Of a stretch of 64,000 nucleotides of DNA, positions 10,124 to 21,260 are shown piece by piece. This stretch comes from Gracilariopsis chorda (Eukaryota > Rhodophyta > Florideophyceae > Gracilariales > Gracilariaceae). Under the pieces are notes generated by a model that did no database searches, was not told where the DNA came from, and worked only from the letters and a program-made list of their open reading frames with translations. The stretch covers positions 124,001 through 188,000 of the forward strand of contig NBIV01000137.1 in NCBI GenBank assembly GCA_003194525.1. The letters are read 5' to 3'. A program made the position numbers and the translations under genes. Position 1 is the first letter of the stretch. Each line of letters begins with the position of its first letter.

Positions 10124-11914
10124 AGAACGTTAATACCGTTTCCTCGGAATTAGAGGCACGTGCCCATAAGCACACACAGACATGCAACGAGCTTCTACAT
10201 TGATGAAAGTGTTTTTCCCCAAGTATATCATGTTTAACTAGAACCCAGATTTCTGTTGTTATTACAATATGCCCCTTCAAGCTCTTCTACGCCGATCCCG
10301 GTTCGTACGATATCATCATTTGACCTTTATCCGTTTCCAAACTTCGTTATTTTACTCTGCGCGCTCTTGTCAATGGTGTGCCATGCAATTTGTGTGCGAA
10401 AAAGGGCTTTAGAGGCGAAGTCAGCAATGAATGTGTAGCAAAGAAAGAATATTACAATTTGCTATCTCGTACTAAATGAACTTAAAAATTTTAACAAAGT
10501 TAATGTATTGCATGTGGTCAGAACTCCAAACAACGGCTCCTGCGATTTGTAAAAGGAATATCTTCCTCACAGAGGCTTAGTTGTTGATTTGACGATCCTT
10601 GCCATTTTTCCGAAGTCTTGGGTATTTCGACGTGCTTTTATTGATATTTCTAATGCTCTAGAAGAATCTACAGCAACCTGTGTTCTCTGAAATCTAGCTG
10701 TTCTGTTCGAGCAACCCGCTTGAAGTTGTAGCTTGCAAAACAATGGCTTGTAGCAAACAAAAATCCGCTTATGTAGTAGCTTGCAAGGTACTGGCTTGTG
10801 GCAAATCACTACATATGTCAATCTCAACAGCCTACAGTACAAAAGCGGACTGCGATTAACACTTCTCCGTTTCGGAGTCTTTTCAGGAACCGAGATTCTG
10901 GTCATATTCGTCTTTGATCTGACAGATGAAAGTCAAAAAGCAATATCCGATGTAAAATGTGAAGTGAAGGAAGATGTTTTTACGTGCCTTAATTTTGTGG
11001 AAAATGAGAATGGGCTAAAAAATGTTTAGTACTGACGGACTGTTCTTGAATACACAGTATCAGTTTTTTGCACACTGACGGGCCATGGTACGTGTACTGG
11101 TCGAAGGAATGAAGGTAAAGGGGAAAGCCAACCGAGGGTTAGCAGTCCCGACCCTTTGCTACCGAAGAGTACAACGGAAGCTCATTTGTATCAGAATCTG
11201 TGATGTATATGGAAGACAGTGATTCACAAGCGATCAGACCGACAAAGCAGGACGGACGGCGCAGGGCGGCCACGTTATTAGCGTGAACGCCCCCAGCCGT
11301 CTTGTCGTCCCAATCGTGGAGATTGAGCACGTCAAAGATACCAAACGGCTCCCCCGCTCATTTCGTAGTGCCCTCCAACGCCAGTTGCTCCCACCTGCGC
11401 TTGCGCCAAGCCGCCATGGTCGCCGCGCTCCCCGCCACCATCTGCGCCCGCTAACACGGTATTAGTCAACCAATACTCGATCGCACCCGTTATCCGCCCA
11501 ATCACCACCCTGCTCACCCAGACTAGCTGCGATCGCGGACATTTCTATGTCCACCTCACAGTTCCCGTTCAAAATATGGAGCGAGTCTCCCATATCTCCC
11601 AAATCCGCAGCTTCACCGAATCCAGACTTTCTAACAATTCTCTCGGGGGCCTCCAGCACGCCATCTTTGCGCCCTCCACTTGTGCCGGCCTTCTCTATCA
11701 CCATCACACTATACTTGTCTGCCTCACCAATACTTCTCACCCGCTCTTCCAACCCCCACCTCACCACTTCGGTCCCACCTCGGCTTTAGTTTCTGTTTCG
11801 CCGCGGCCCTCAAAACACAATCAACAGCTGGTAACGCGGCACGTTCTTCTTCAGATTGTTGGGGGACCACACCACCGTGCCGCACCATTCGCTGCAGGTC
11901 TCCACTGTGCATCT

Positions 11915-13458
11915 TCATCTGTCGAATGAAATCCGGTTTGTATCGTGCCAGAACCACCTTGGTCGGGCTACCGGTTTTCCGCCCCGCCTTACATATCCTG
12001 CCTTCATTCTCATGGCCCCCACGCTCTTCCCAACTCCCCCTTTCCAAACCCCGGCATCCTCATCAATGCATCCCCTGGGACTTCCAGCCTTTCTCCCGCC
12101 ACCCTCCACAACAAACGCGCTACCCGTGGCCTCAACCACTGTCAAATCGACACAGAAAGCGGGAGGCGAGCTCACAAAGCCCACGGGCTCTGCGCGTCCA
12201 ACAATAGTCCTATCGCCCGGGCCTTGGCTTGGTCCTGCGACCGGGGACACTTTCCCATCTTCCGATGCACCATTCCCGGCTCCCCCGGCTCCGTTCTTGC
12301 GGTAGTTGATAAGTTTCATCCACCGCGGGTCCGAAGTTCTGCTATAGATCACGCATAGTGCACGGGTTGGGCATTCCCCGCGACAGTGAGTGCACATCCA
12401 TATCCCAGCTTTCGCATCCCTAGCTGCTTCGAGGTCCCAGTTATACCTCTCAAAGCACTTTGCGTAGGTGGTTTTTCGGCACCGGCTTCGGAGCAGGTTG
12501 CCGCGCATCATGTGCGGAGCGTTCGTCGTCGGCAGCCGAAAGCATGTATGGCAGTGCTGCCTCGGCGCGGCCTGCGAGTAGGTCCTCGGCTCCCGCTTTG
12601 CCTCGCGCTGTCCAGCTCCACTGGCCTTCGAAATTCCACCGTCTCCCCTGCGGGCCTTCTTCGCGCTCGAATTGAGCCCGGCCTGTTCCTTGGGCGGTGT
12701 CCGACGCCCCTCTTCCACCGGCGAACCTGGCGTACCAACTACAGAGGATCCGCCTGCTGCCGACGAGTTCGGATCTGCAATCGAAGCTTGAACACCGGGT
12801 GGCAGTGAACACGTGCCGTCCGCCTCGGCTGGAATCGTCTTCCCGTCGCCATCGACGGCGGTGGGCTGCGACGCCTTCGCTTCAGCCGTGGCCACTCGCA
12901 AGTAACTGTGCAGTATGTTTTGGTCAGCGTAATGAACGCCGCCCGCCACATGCGCAATAGTGTTCGTCCCCCATGGCCTGGCCCCTTCCTCATTCACAAG
13001 CTGTTGATACAGCTGCCTTGCGACGAATTGTACGGCGGCAGCACCCGGGTGCTGGATATCCCCAAGCTTGTTCCAATGTTCCCAAGCTTGCGCCGCCTCA
13101 AACCCAGAATGTGTTGGACCTGTTCTGCGTGCGCCGCAACCCCTTCGATCCCTGCGGCGGTATCGGGCTGATCGTCGGCCAGATCAGCCCTAATCTTTTC
13201 GGCGACGTCGCCATCAGGGTAACCGTGAGATTACAGGACGGCGTCATTCAGATTACCTGCCACAGGTAGCCGTTGAGTACCAGACGGATCCACCCTAAGA
13301 ACAACATTATGTTGTGCGAACTGAGTGATTCTCATCACTCCGCCAATATTCTGAGGTCCAACTAGAAATGCTCCATTTGCCGGAGCACACATCGCGGTGA
13401 TGCAGAAGTTGAGATGTGCGGTGGCAGTTCTGGTGCTGCACAGCGCCCGATGATCCAA
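11915..13458 (-). pseudogene. zf-4CXXC_R1 (CDCA7-like) zinc-finger gene remnant, left copy
   Basis: The minus strand encodes a protein with CHTC, then KTTYAKCFERYN, then WMCTHCRGECPTRALC. This closely follows the zf-4CXXC_R1 pattern of CDCA7-type proteins (CHxC, FCxxCLxNRYG, WxCPxCRGxCxCxxC), although the second cysteine cluster is incomplete. In animals and plants CDCA7 partners the remodeller HELLS/DDM1 in DNA methylation; whether this protein does so is unknown. Upstream of the finger lies a low-complexity Ser/Pro/Ala-rich region. Before that is a plausible stretch (PTHSGFEAAQAWEHWNKLG, FVARQLYQQLVNEEGARPWG) that is in a different frame from the more N-terminal part (NGAFLVGPQNIGGV...). 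A frameshift or an unseen intron near 13120 is therefore needed. No credible ATG was found, and downstream the frame breaks again near 12000. Most likely a decayed gene or gene fragment. Confidence 0.5.
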
Positions 13459-13499
13459 GATTCAATTGCTGGTGCTGGTCAAATGGCTGCCTCGAGAGC

Positions 13500-13892
13500 C
13501 AGGCCTTTGATCGATGACGTCCCAGAACAACTACGGGGCGCCGCGAAAGGCAGAAGTCACTCTGTCTCAGATCTATGTGGGACACACTCCGAAGCTTCAC
13601 TCTGTTGCAACCTACATGGAAGCAAAACCGTCACAATGCGACTGCAACACGCACGTTACCAACCGTGCTGAACACTTTGTGCTTCGCTGTGCCAAGCGGA
13701 CGGAATCTAGGAGACGCGAGCTTCCTGCCTCAGCAGAGAGAAGAAGAAAGATTTTGGCGGAGATAGTCCGCCAGTGGCCACGAAAGTTGTTAGCCTTTCT
13801 TGGAAGAGAGAGGTTTTTCTCATAAGAAACCTCTATCGATATGTCATAATCAGGCATATTGAACCCGCAATAAAGAAGAAGAAGAAGAAATC
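13500..13892 (+). mobile_element. LINE 3' fragment with (GAA)n tail, left arm
   Basis: The plus strand encodes the end of a LINE ORF2: VTLSQIYVGHTPKLHSV, then CDC, then EHFVLRC, then the stretch ending WPRKLLAFLGRERFF and a stop. It shares this signature with fragments at 34658-35193 and 47495-48134. A short 3' UTR ends in AATAAAGAAGAAGAAG, a simple-repeat tail typical of target-primed insertion. The copy is 5'-truncated. An identical fragment sits in the right arm (32378-32770), so it inserted before the duplication. Confidence 0.7.
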
Positions 13893-14965
13893 GCTGCACC
13901 AAGCCATTTTCAGTTCGCTTTCCTGTGTCAGATTCATCTCTACCAATCTGGGCTCCAAACAACGCACCATTTGTACCCGGCCACACAACGGTTTTCTTCA
14001 TGGGACTCGGCCCTGCGGAAGTCTATACCAGTCTGACCAGTTTCGGTCTGGTTTCGTAGCTGTGGCTTTCGTTGAAAGGCAGCTGGACGCGTTCCACGGG
14101 ACCGAAGGGATTCATCGATGCCACATCGACGCTGTGTTTGAAGGCCCAGGAATAAGGGAGGCGGGGACTTGGGAGTAGAGTGGGTTCCAACATGCTGAGC
14201 TTGTCTTCCTTGAGTCTCAAGATTGGGAACAACATTCTGAAGTCCCGGAGCCAAAGCTGGGTGACAAAGGGGATGATATCCGCTTATGTTTTATATAATG
14301 TAAACCAAAGTATAAGAAAGAAACGAAAATGAACACAAGGATGTGTTTTGCGAAGACTCGATGCAATGTCCTCCTTGAGTTCGACAACTGCAAAAGGTCA
14401 ATCTGTTACGGTCAACGCAAATGCAATGTTGTCGTGAAGAAGATACGCTCAATAGTTTCGATGAATTGTGCGCAGTTCAGCGCAGCACATATTGACAATA
14501 GTACATTCTCTCTGGTTGATTGCATCGGTGGCGCCGTTGGCAATTCATCTCCTCTCTCTTCGTCGATCTTCCCATCGAAAATATATAGCCTAAGCGCAAT
14601 AAGGGGAAGAAATAAGCAATACAATCGGTTATCATAAACTGCGCGAAAATAGCATACGAGAATCCAGGCCTTTACCCTTGGATACACCTTCATTGCCTGT
14701 CTTGAACCGGGAACGGAGTATCAGGTGCTCACTTTTTCCCCGATACACCTGAAGATAGTTCTGAGAGTACCGACGGCACGAATGCGCCGTGAGACAGTTT
14801 CTGAAAAACAAGCTCGTGTATTGGAAGAGGAGGGTGGAACACCAAAACAAAGCGTTCACGGAGCTCTCTCTGCTTTCGTCCCGCGTGTGCGAAACGGCTG
14901 CGACTTACTGGCTTTTGACCCAGTCTTCGACGTGACACTCGCCAACCTCCTTCCAGTCGCAGAGA

Positions 14966-15791
14966 AAATTGCATACCTCCTATCCTTCAAGAGCTGTGGA
15001 AGCGTTTAGTCAGCAGGTACTTACACAAGGCAAGGAATAAACTCTCGAAACAAGAACGCTTTTAAAAAGAAAGTTTCTTTCACAGACAAGCTGGACTTCA
15101 CTTCGTGCAGTGCTTTTCCTCGAAATGAAAAGATCTACTTTACATGGCATGTGGTCTCAACTCCCATACTGAACTTTGACAACCAAGGGTAAGGTGACAG
15201 GCAAAGGCTTCATGGAGTCTTCTGTCACAAATGAATCCTTTTCCGCCGGTGTTCACTACACGTCGTTGCTCAACACGTGATTTGCACAGCGAGTGGGTAA
15301 AGAGCTTCTTCCGATTGGCCGAGGATACAGCATAAAGGATCAAATCAAATTTTGCAGAAAGTGATGAACAGCAGTGAAAGCCGTGGCCACGTGCACACTG
15401 GTGGATAAACAAAGCTTCTTCGCATGCTTTGGCCGGCAAAACGAAAATGACTGATGATCTTTCAACACTATCCAACGTCTTCGTGATCCGGTGCAGATTA
15501 AACCTTCATCAACATCTTCTGCTTCAGAAATCCAGCAAAGGGCGGCCTTTTCTGTGCATTCCTTTCTCTTTTGCACGGATTCGCTGCATATGATGCAAAA
15601 AGAAACCCATTCGTCTGCTATCCGTGAAGATCAGCTGTTGTGACGCGCTCGAAATCCTGCGACCAAGCTGTGCCAGGGGATATCACGCCAAAACCTAGAA
15701 ACGAATCCACCTATCAGGTCATATTGGTTCTTCGAACTCCCGCCTTTGCCGAACGCTTTCCCGAGACTATCCTATCGATTCTGCTGTGAAA
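14966..15791. other. Spacer between inverted repeat and STT3
   Basis: No gene is recognised. The first ~200 bases show patchy similarity to the sequence beyond the other arm. The last part must contain the promoter and 5' UTR of the STT3 gene; I see no clear TATA box. Confidence 0.5.
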
Positions 15792-18266
15792 ATGGCTCCG
15801 CCCGGCGCAGTTGATCCGATACAGGTGGGCGATCAGTCCCAGCAGCACGAAAATACCGCGAACGTTGCACTCAGGCAAAAGGAAATGTTTCTTCGAACCA
15901 TTACCCTTTCTCTCATTTGCATTGTATCGTTCTCCATCCGGCTTTTCTCAGTCCTGCGGTATGAAAGCATAATCCACGAGTTTGATCCGTGGTTCAATTT
16001 CCGAAGCACAAGGTAAGCATAACCCCTACACTGTGAACCACTACCGCTGATGTCCAGAGCTTTAATTTCCAGCACCCTCTTCTCCCCTTGCGTCGATCCA
16101 CTCTAACTTGCGAATAACCCCCCTTTGCAATTTGTCAGAGTTCTGGTCGAAGAAGGTTCCTACAAGTTTTGGAACTGGTTTGATTCAAGATCATGGTATC
16201 CCCTTGGTAGAATCGTGGGGGGCACGGTTTATCCCGGGATAATGTATACAGCTGCTTTCATGTACAATATCCTCCATTTTCTCGGCTTTCAAGTCAACAT
16301 TCGAGACGTTTGCGTGCTAACAGCCCCGGTATTCTCAGCACTGACTGCATTATCTGCCTATGCTCTTACAAAAGAAGCATCTGACACAGCATCAGGCATA
16401 GTTGCTGCCGCTATCATATCGATTGTGCCTGGGTATATATCCCGTTCGGTCGCTGGCTCGTATGACAACGAAGGCGTTGCGATCACTGCCATGATTTTCT
16501 GCTTCTACCTATGGACCAAAGCTGTGAATACAGGCTCTTTGTTCTGGTCAGGAATGGCTACTCTATCATACTTGTACATGGTGGCCTGTTGGGGTGGATA
16601 CTTTTTTCTGATTAACTTGATCCCGGTTTACGTCCTTGTGCTGCTGTTTACAGGGCGTTACTCGCACCGGCTATATGTGGCGTATAACACTTTCTACGTG
16701 CTTGGAACGCTTCTCTCCATGCAAATCCGATTTGTTGGATTCAACGCGGTTCAAACTTTTGAACATCTCGGTGCGTTTGGAACGTTTGGTCTCATTAACC
16801 TGTATTGTGGTACAAATTGGGTACGCAGTTTCACCGGACCGAGGGTGTTCAAATCGTTTGTACGCTGGCTTGCACTCTTCACGTTGTCCGTTCTTGTATC
16901 TCTGGTTCTTGTATCATTTGCGTTCGACAGCAGCGGTCGTATGACCGGTAGGATTCGAACATTTCTTGATCCGACGTATGCGTCCAGGAACATTCCGATT
17001 ATTGCATCCGTGTCAGAGCATCAGCCCACAGCATGGGGATCGTACTTTTTCGACCTCCACTTGACTGTGTATTTGATGCCTATTGGACTGTACTTTTGTT
17101 TCAAGAAGCTGTCTGATGCGAATATGTTCTTGATTACGTATGGTGCATTCGCTGTGTACTTTTCCGGGGTCATGGTTCGAATTATGCTTGTGCTTGCTCC
17201 TGCTGCGTCGGTGCTAAGCGCGATTGGAATATCAGAAACGTTGAAATGCTGCTTCCGATCTTTGCAGGCAGACAACGATGACGAAGAATCGAGCGAAGCA
17301 AGGCAGTCTACCGGCAGCTCCACTGCCACTGCGGGTACCTCCACCGTCACCAGCGGAATCTCCGAGGACAGCGGGCGAAGTGAATCCGTAAAGAAGTCCA
17401 AGACTCGGATACGAGTCAGAAAGACAAAGTCCACTAAGACTGAAACCAAGACTGAAACCAAGACTGAAAGCCAAGATACAACAAGTGCAAGGCAAGGACA
17501 GGCGCCAAAGCGAGGGCGGTCGACAGTGATCCCGAAGTCTGTGGCGCTATGCATGGTGGCGGGTGCATTCTCTCTGTTGCATCAGTACGTTCGGCATGCG
17601 ATATGGGCGACGTCAGAGGCGTATAGTAGCCCTTCCATCGTGCTGAGTTCTCGGGGATCCGGCGGGGAACGGATATTCTTTGATGATTATCGTGAAGCGT
17701 ACTACTGGCTTCGTCAGAACACGGCCGAAGACGCTAAGGTGATGTCATGGTGGGACTATGGATATCAAATCTCTGGCATGGCCAATCGCACGGTTATTGT
17801 TGACAACAACACTTGGAATAACTCTCACATTGCGACGGTTGGAAAGGCAATGAACTCGCCGGAAGAGGTTTCATACAAGGTTGCTCGCAAGCTGGATGTG
17901 GATTACGTGCTGGTGGTGTTTGGAGGGCTGGTTGGATACAGCAGCGATGATATTAACAAATTCTTGTGGATGGTGAGAATTGCGAGCTCTGTGGACAGTT
18001 CTGTGAAGGAGAAGGACTACTTGTCTGCGAATGGCGGGTACACGGTTGGCGCGAACGCTGGGAAAGCGCTGGTCAAGTCTCTAATGTACAATTTGTGCTA
18101 CTACAGGTTTGGAGATGGTGGACAGGGATATGATCGAGTGCGACAAACGCAGATGCCGAATGTGGGATCAATAAAGCTCAAATACTTTGAAGAAGCGTTC
18201 ACGAGCGAGCACTGGATGGTGCGCATTTACCGGGTGAAGAAACCGGATGCGAGGGGTTGGATGTAG
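15792..18266 (+). CDS. STT3: Oligosaccharyltransferase catalytic subunit STT3 (two exons)
   Basis: STT3 transfers the lipid-linked oligosaccharide to Asn in N-x-S/T sequons in the ER lumen. Exon 1 is 15792-16012 and exon 2 is 16139-18266. The 126-bp intron starts GTAAGC, has CTCTAAC near 16100 and ends CAG. Splicing joins an Arg codon (AG|A) and restores the family sequence [17 protein letters not shown]. The product is about 782 residues. Landmarks are HEFDPWFN near residue 65, [14 protein letters not shown] in the luminal loop, many membrane helices, and the catalytic-site motif WWDYGYQ at about residue 610. A low-complexity Ser/Thr/Lys insert with repeated KTET units (about residues 447-537) sits in the loop before the last helix. 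The start is the first ATG (a GTG six bases upstream is not used in eukaryotes). The identification is secure; the exact function follows from the family. Confidence 0.96.
16013..16138 (+). other. Spliceosomal intron in STT3
   Basis: The donor is AG|GTAAGC at 16012/16013. A branch-like CTCTAAC lies about 35 bases before the acceptor TTGTCAG, which ends at 16138. Removing it restores the conserved STT3 reading frame across the N-terminal DPWFN motif region. The length is 126 bp. Confidence 0.92.
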
Positions 18267-19287
18267 AAGAAGGTGGCTGGGAGATGAGGGGCGTGGTTTG
18301 GATTGGATTGTTTTGATTTGGGGCTGTGAAGGAGGGTTTGTGTCTAGGGGTCTTGACTGTAATGAGATATGGAGGTGCGTTTTTGTTTGTGTGTTAGGGA
18401 GCAAGTTCGCAGCTACTGTTTTGTCACAGAGAGTAAACTATGAGCGCTTTTGGCACGGATGGTTGCGGTTGCGCTGCGAGACGGGTGTAACAACGCGGCT
18501 CTGTTGCACTCAGCTTTGAAGGGATGTCGAAGATGACGGATGCTTTTCGGCAGTGCACGCCAGGTGACAACAACGCCATGCGTGCGGCGGCTGTTCTCTT
18601 GCGTACCAGCAAGATGGATTTGGCAATAAATATTTTGGGAGGCTTTTTGCGATTGGGACCACTGGTTGGGTGATGCCTCATCATTTGTCGACGCCTGTTG
18701 CCAGACCTAAATAGACTTACACGCTGGTTGGATTGCCATTTCGCTTCGCGCGAGCGAACGTACAGTTTTTGCTACGAATGCACGGTTTCGGGGGGGTGAG
18801 CATCACGACTATAACAACGGGCTGACTGCGCAAAGAGGGTCGCTTGTCTCGAAGGCGGGAGTTCGAATTTTAAGGCAACATTACACATGCTGCAGCTCGA
18901 CGTAGTAAAAGTAACAGTTTACGGAGCGCTTTGCGGGTTGTAAAGCCATACGTGTTTAAATGGTGATGGGCGTGGCACCGTGCGTGGTGAGCGGATGGCT
19001 CACATTACACTGCGAGCGCGGCGTGTACCAACGACAGCACGGGCAAGAGACAACAACGCTTCTTCTCCATGGATTCGAAGCGAAAGGCACATCAGCTGAC
19101 ACATGAAAACGGTTTTACCAACGCAGTGGGAGATACGGACTTACCTTAGTAGATGCAGCATGGTGAACAGAAAAAGACTATCACATTTCCTTTTTTTTAC
19201 AATCTTGTCAAAGTGAACAGCATAGCAAAGTTTGTTCTCTCAAGTTAAAAAAGACAGATGCCCAAACAGAACGGAATAGACGAGCTG
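18267..19287. other. Intergenic, no gene recognised
   Basis: Between the convergent STT3 gene and the minus-strand unknown gene I see only short, unconvincing frames. Both 3' UTRs should lie here. Confidence 0.5.
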
Positions 19288-20079
19288 TTACGAACGTGAG
19301 AATGAGAACAATCTTCGCAATGACCACCTTCTGATTCTGCGTGAGAAACTGTGCCTGGTTGACAGCCGCACTGTGGCGTGGTCTTGTTCATCCACGTCAC
19401 TGGGATTGGCGTCAAGCTTGGTTTCGGGCGGCGAGTATGCCGGAGCAGCGTGTGTCACAGGGGAGCACGAATGCGCCGCACTCGGCTGCGGTTTGGCGTT
19501 GTGCTGCTTGTTGACGGCCGGCGCAGCGCGCGGATTCTTCGGGGCACTTGTGGGCGGAACACAAGACGGCGGCAGAGGTTTGTTTGCGGACGGTAAACGA
19601 ACATCGGTCAATGTGTTTCTTCGCGGGCTTTGAGGCGCGGACAAGGGGTGTCCACTTTCGGATTCAATGTCGGACAACAACGACTTGGACGACGAACTGG
19701 GCGTGATACGAATGCGCAGGTTCTTCGCGGAGTGAGAGCGAGACACGCGTTGACTGGGGCGAGAGCGTTCCGACAGGTTGGATTGCTGACGGTCCGTAGA
19801 AAGCGTGGTCGGTTGAAGGTGAATGGGGATGAGATTCGGACTCAAACTGCCTGAAAATGTGCTTCTTCTCTGCGGAGGGGTGGAGGGAGGCTGTCCTGAT
19901 AGACGACGACGCGCTTCGTCGGACCACAGCTGCAGCTGTCTGGCGTGGATTTTGGCGCGGTCCGAGTCGGATTGCGGACGACGTGAGAGATCGTCCAGGT
20001 CGGAATCGATGTCGGAATCATCGCAGTCAAACGAGACGGGGGTGGAAGCCTCCGTGAAGTAGTGAAGTCGTTCGGCCAT
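19288..20079 (-). CDS. Ser-rich protein of unknown function
   Basis: I do not recognise this protein. From the ATG at 20079 (MAERLHYFTEAST) it is 263 residues. It has an acidic patch early on (DCDDSDIDSDLDDLS), then long Ser/Pro/Arg-rich stretches with several RSxS-type sites that look like kinase targets. The C terminus is strongly basic and Arg/Ser/Phe-rich (RIRRWSLRRLFSFSRS). No fold, signal peptide or membrane segment is apparent, so it is probably largely disordered. I chose the internal ATG because the longer upstream frame passes through Pro-rich translation of a 20-G run (20144-20163) that looks like a promoter or UTR. The next gene upstream in the same orientation also begins MAERxxH, which may be chance. 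Confidence 0.6.
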   Translation of the reverse strand: MAERLHYFTEASTPVSFDCDDSDIDSDLDDLSRRPQSDSDRAKIHARQLQLWSDEARRRLSGQPPSTPPQRRSTFSGSLSPNLIPIHLQPTTLSTDRQQSNLSERSRPSQRVSRSHSAKNLRIRITPSSSSKSLLSDIESESGHPLSAPQSPRRNTLTDVRLPSANKPLPPSCVPPTSAPKNPRAAPAVNKQHNAKPQPSAAHSCSPVTHAAPAYSPPETKLDANPSDVDEQDHATVRLSTRHSFSRRIRRWSLRRLFSFSRS

Positions 20080-20143
20080 TTTTTCCAAGGCGGGCACGAA
20101 ACGCAACTGAAAGAGGTGGTGGTGAAGGAGGATGTACGGGGTT

Positions 20144-20163
20144 GGGGGGGGGGGGGGGGGGGG
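20144..20163 (+). repeat. G20 homopolymer
   Basis: Twenty consecutive G lie about 65 bases upstream of the start codon of the Ser-rich gene (C20 on its coding strand). Such a run can vary in length and may form G-quadruplex-type structures. Confidence 0.9.
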
Positions 20164-21260
20164 TGTGGGGGGAGAAGGGGGATTGATAGCGGAGCGGAGA
20201 GATGGCGGTGTGGGGGTGCGTTGGATTGTGGCACATTTAATAGCGATGCACTGCAAGGCGCAGCGCTCACGCAAGGCGCATCAAAAAAAATTGACTTGCA
20301 GCGGAGCGCGGGGGGTGGGGTGGGGGGCGGTGCAATGCGGTGCTGTATGCGTACGCAATTTTTTTTAATTTTGGGATGAAAAAGTGCGGCGTCGGCACGT
20401 GGTTGGACGCAGATTCAGCAAGCACAGCGCGACGCATGGAACGAGCGGCACGTCGCGTCTCATCGCGTCGCATCGCTTGCCACGAAAACGATGTTGCGTT
20501 CGTGCTCGCTCCTCACGCGGCGCACAGGGCGCGCCAATTCAGTGCATAAAGTTACATCACAAGAGACGTCATTGCAGCTGGCCGTCGTGGCAGTTGTCGC
20601 TGACGCGAAGCGACTGAGCCAAGCGCGCGCGGCGCAACACGGATCACTTTGAGGACGCACAATTCAAACGGCGGCAGTCGCACCAAGAGACGGCACAAGT
20701 CGAGTGTGCGCACTCTTGCAACATCCCATGGCACCACCCGACGCGCTCCTAATTATAGCCACAATTACAGCGAGCAAAACCCTTCCACGTGGCGTCGTGT
20801 CACAACTGTGTGAGCTGGTGCAAGTGTAGCATTGCGCTTGTGCGCCTGTGTCAGCGCGCGGCGCCAATGGATGGCGCCATGCTGTTTCGCGCGAAGAGTA
20901 GACGCGGCGCTGCCGATCTTCGTCTCGGCGCTTGCCGATGCTTCGCTCAGCGCTGCATCGCGTGCCTCAACGTACTCTGCGGACGGGGCTGCCGCCCGCC
21001 CCCCACTTCGCTTCGACCCCTCACCGCCTTTCGTTCCACCCGAATGCACAGCTCAATCCACAAAGCCCCGCCTCCTATTCGCCATACAATGTAACACGTA
21101 TCACCTGATTGCTTTACTTGTCGCCTTGTAACAACTTTGCTCGGCCCCCATTTCCAACCCCACTTCAACGAATGCATCAAACCGTCACACTCTGCACGCA
21201 AAACTCTGCATCACACCCGAATCTCACCCCTTCCACAAACCATTCAACGCTAACTTTACT
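20164..21260. other. Intergenic, GC-rich, no gene recognised
   Basis: The stretch lies between two minus-strand genes. Open frames on all strands are short and Ala/Arg-rich, as expected by chance in G+C-rich DNA. It should contain the promoter of the Ser-rich gene and the 3' UTR of the zinc-finger gene. Confidence 0.5.

Larger units (their letters stand above)
8277..11520. other. No gene recognised; palindromes and one dispersed repeat
   Basis: No open frame here has recognisable protein features. The region contains a perfect 10-bp stem with a 4-nt loop (9078-9101), a 36-bp inverted repeat (9501-9596) and one copy of a repeat shared with 36.4 kb (9976-10123). G+C content rises from about 11.26 kb, approaching the inverted duplication. 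Confidence 0.5.
11522..14965. repeat. Left arm of a long inverted duplication
   Basis: This arm matches 31305-35503 in reverse complement. From about 12167 to 14965 every landmark pairs with the right arm at a constant coordinate sum of 46270, so there are no net indels over about 2.8 kb. In a spot check of ~300 bases I counted about four differences. From 12167 down to 11522 the match continues but at visibly lower identity (around 80 percent). Past 14965 only patchy similarity remains, for example a CTCAACTCCCA block near 15160. The arm contains a zf-4CXXC_R1-like gene remnant and a LINE 3' fragment. Confidence 0.95.

Noticed and set aside
18840-18880. tRNA-like B-box (GAGTTCGAATTT)
   Set aside because: No matching A-box or cloverleaf arms could be found upstream.
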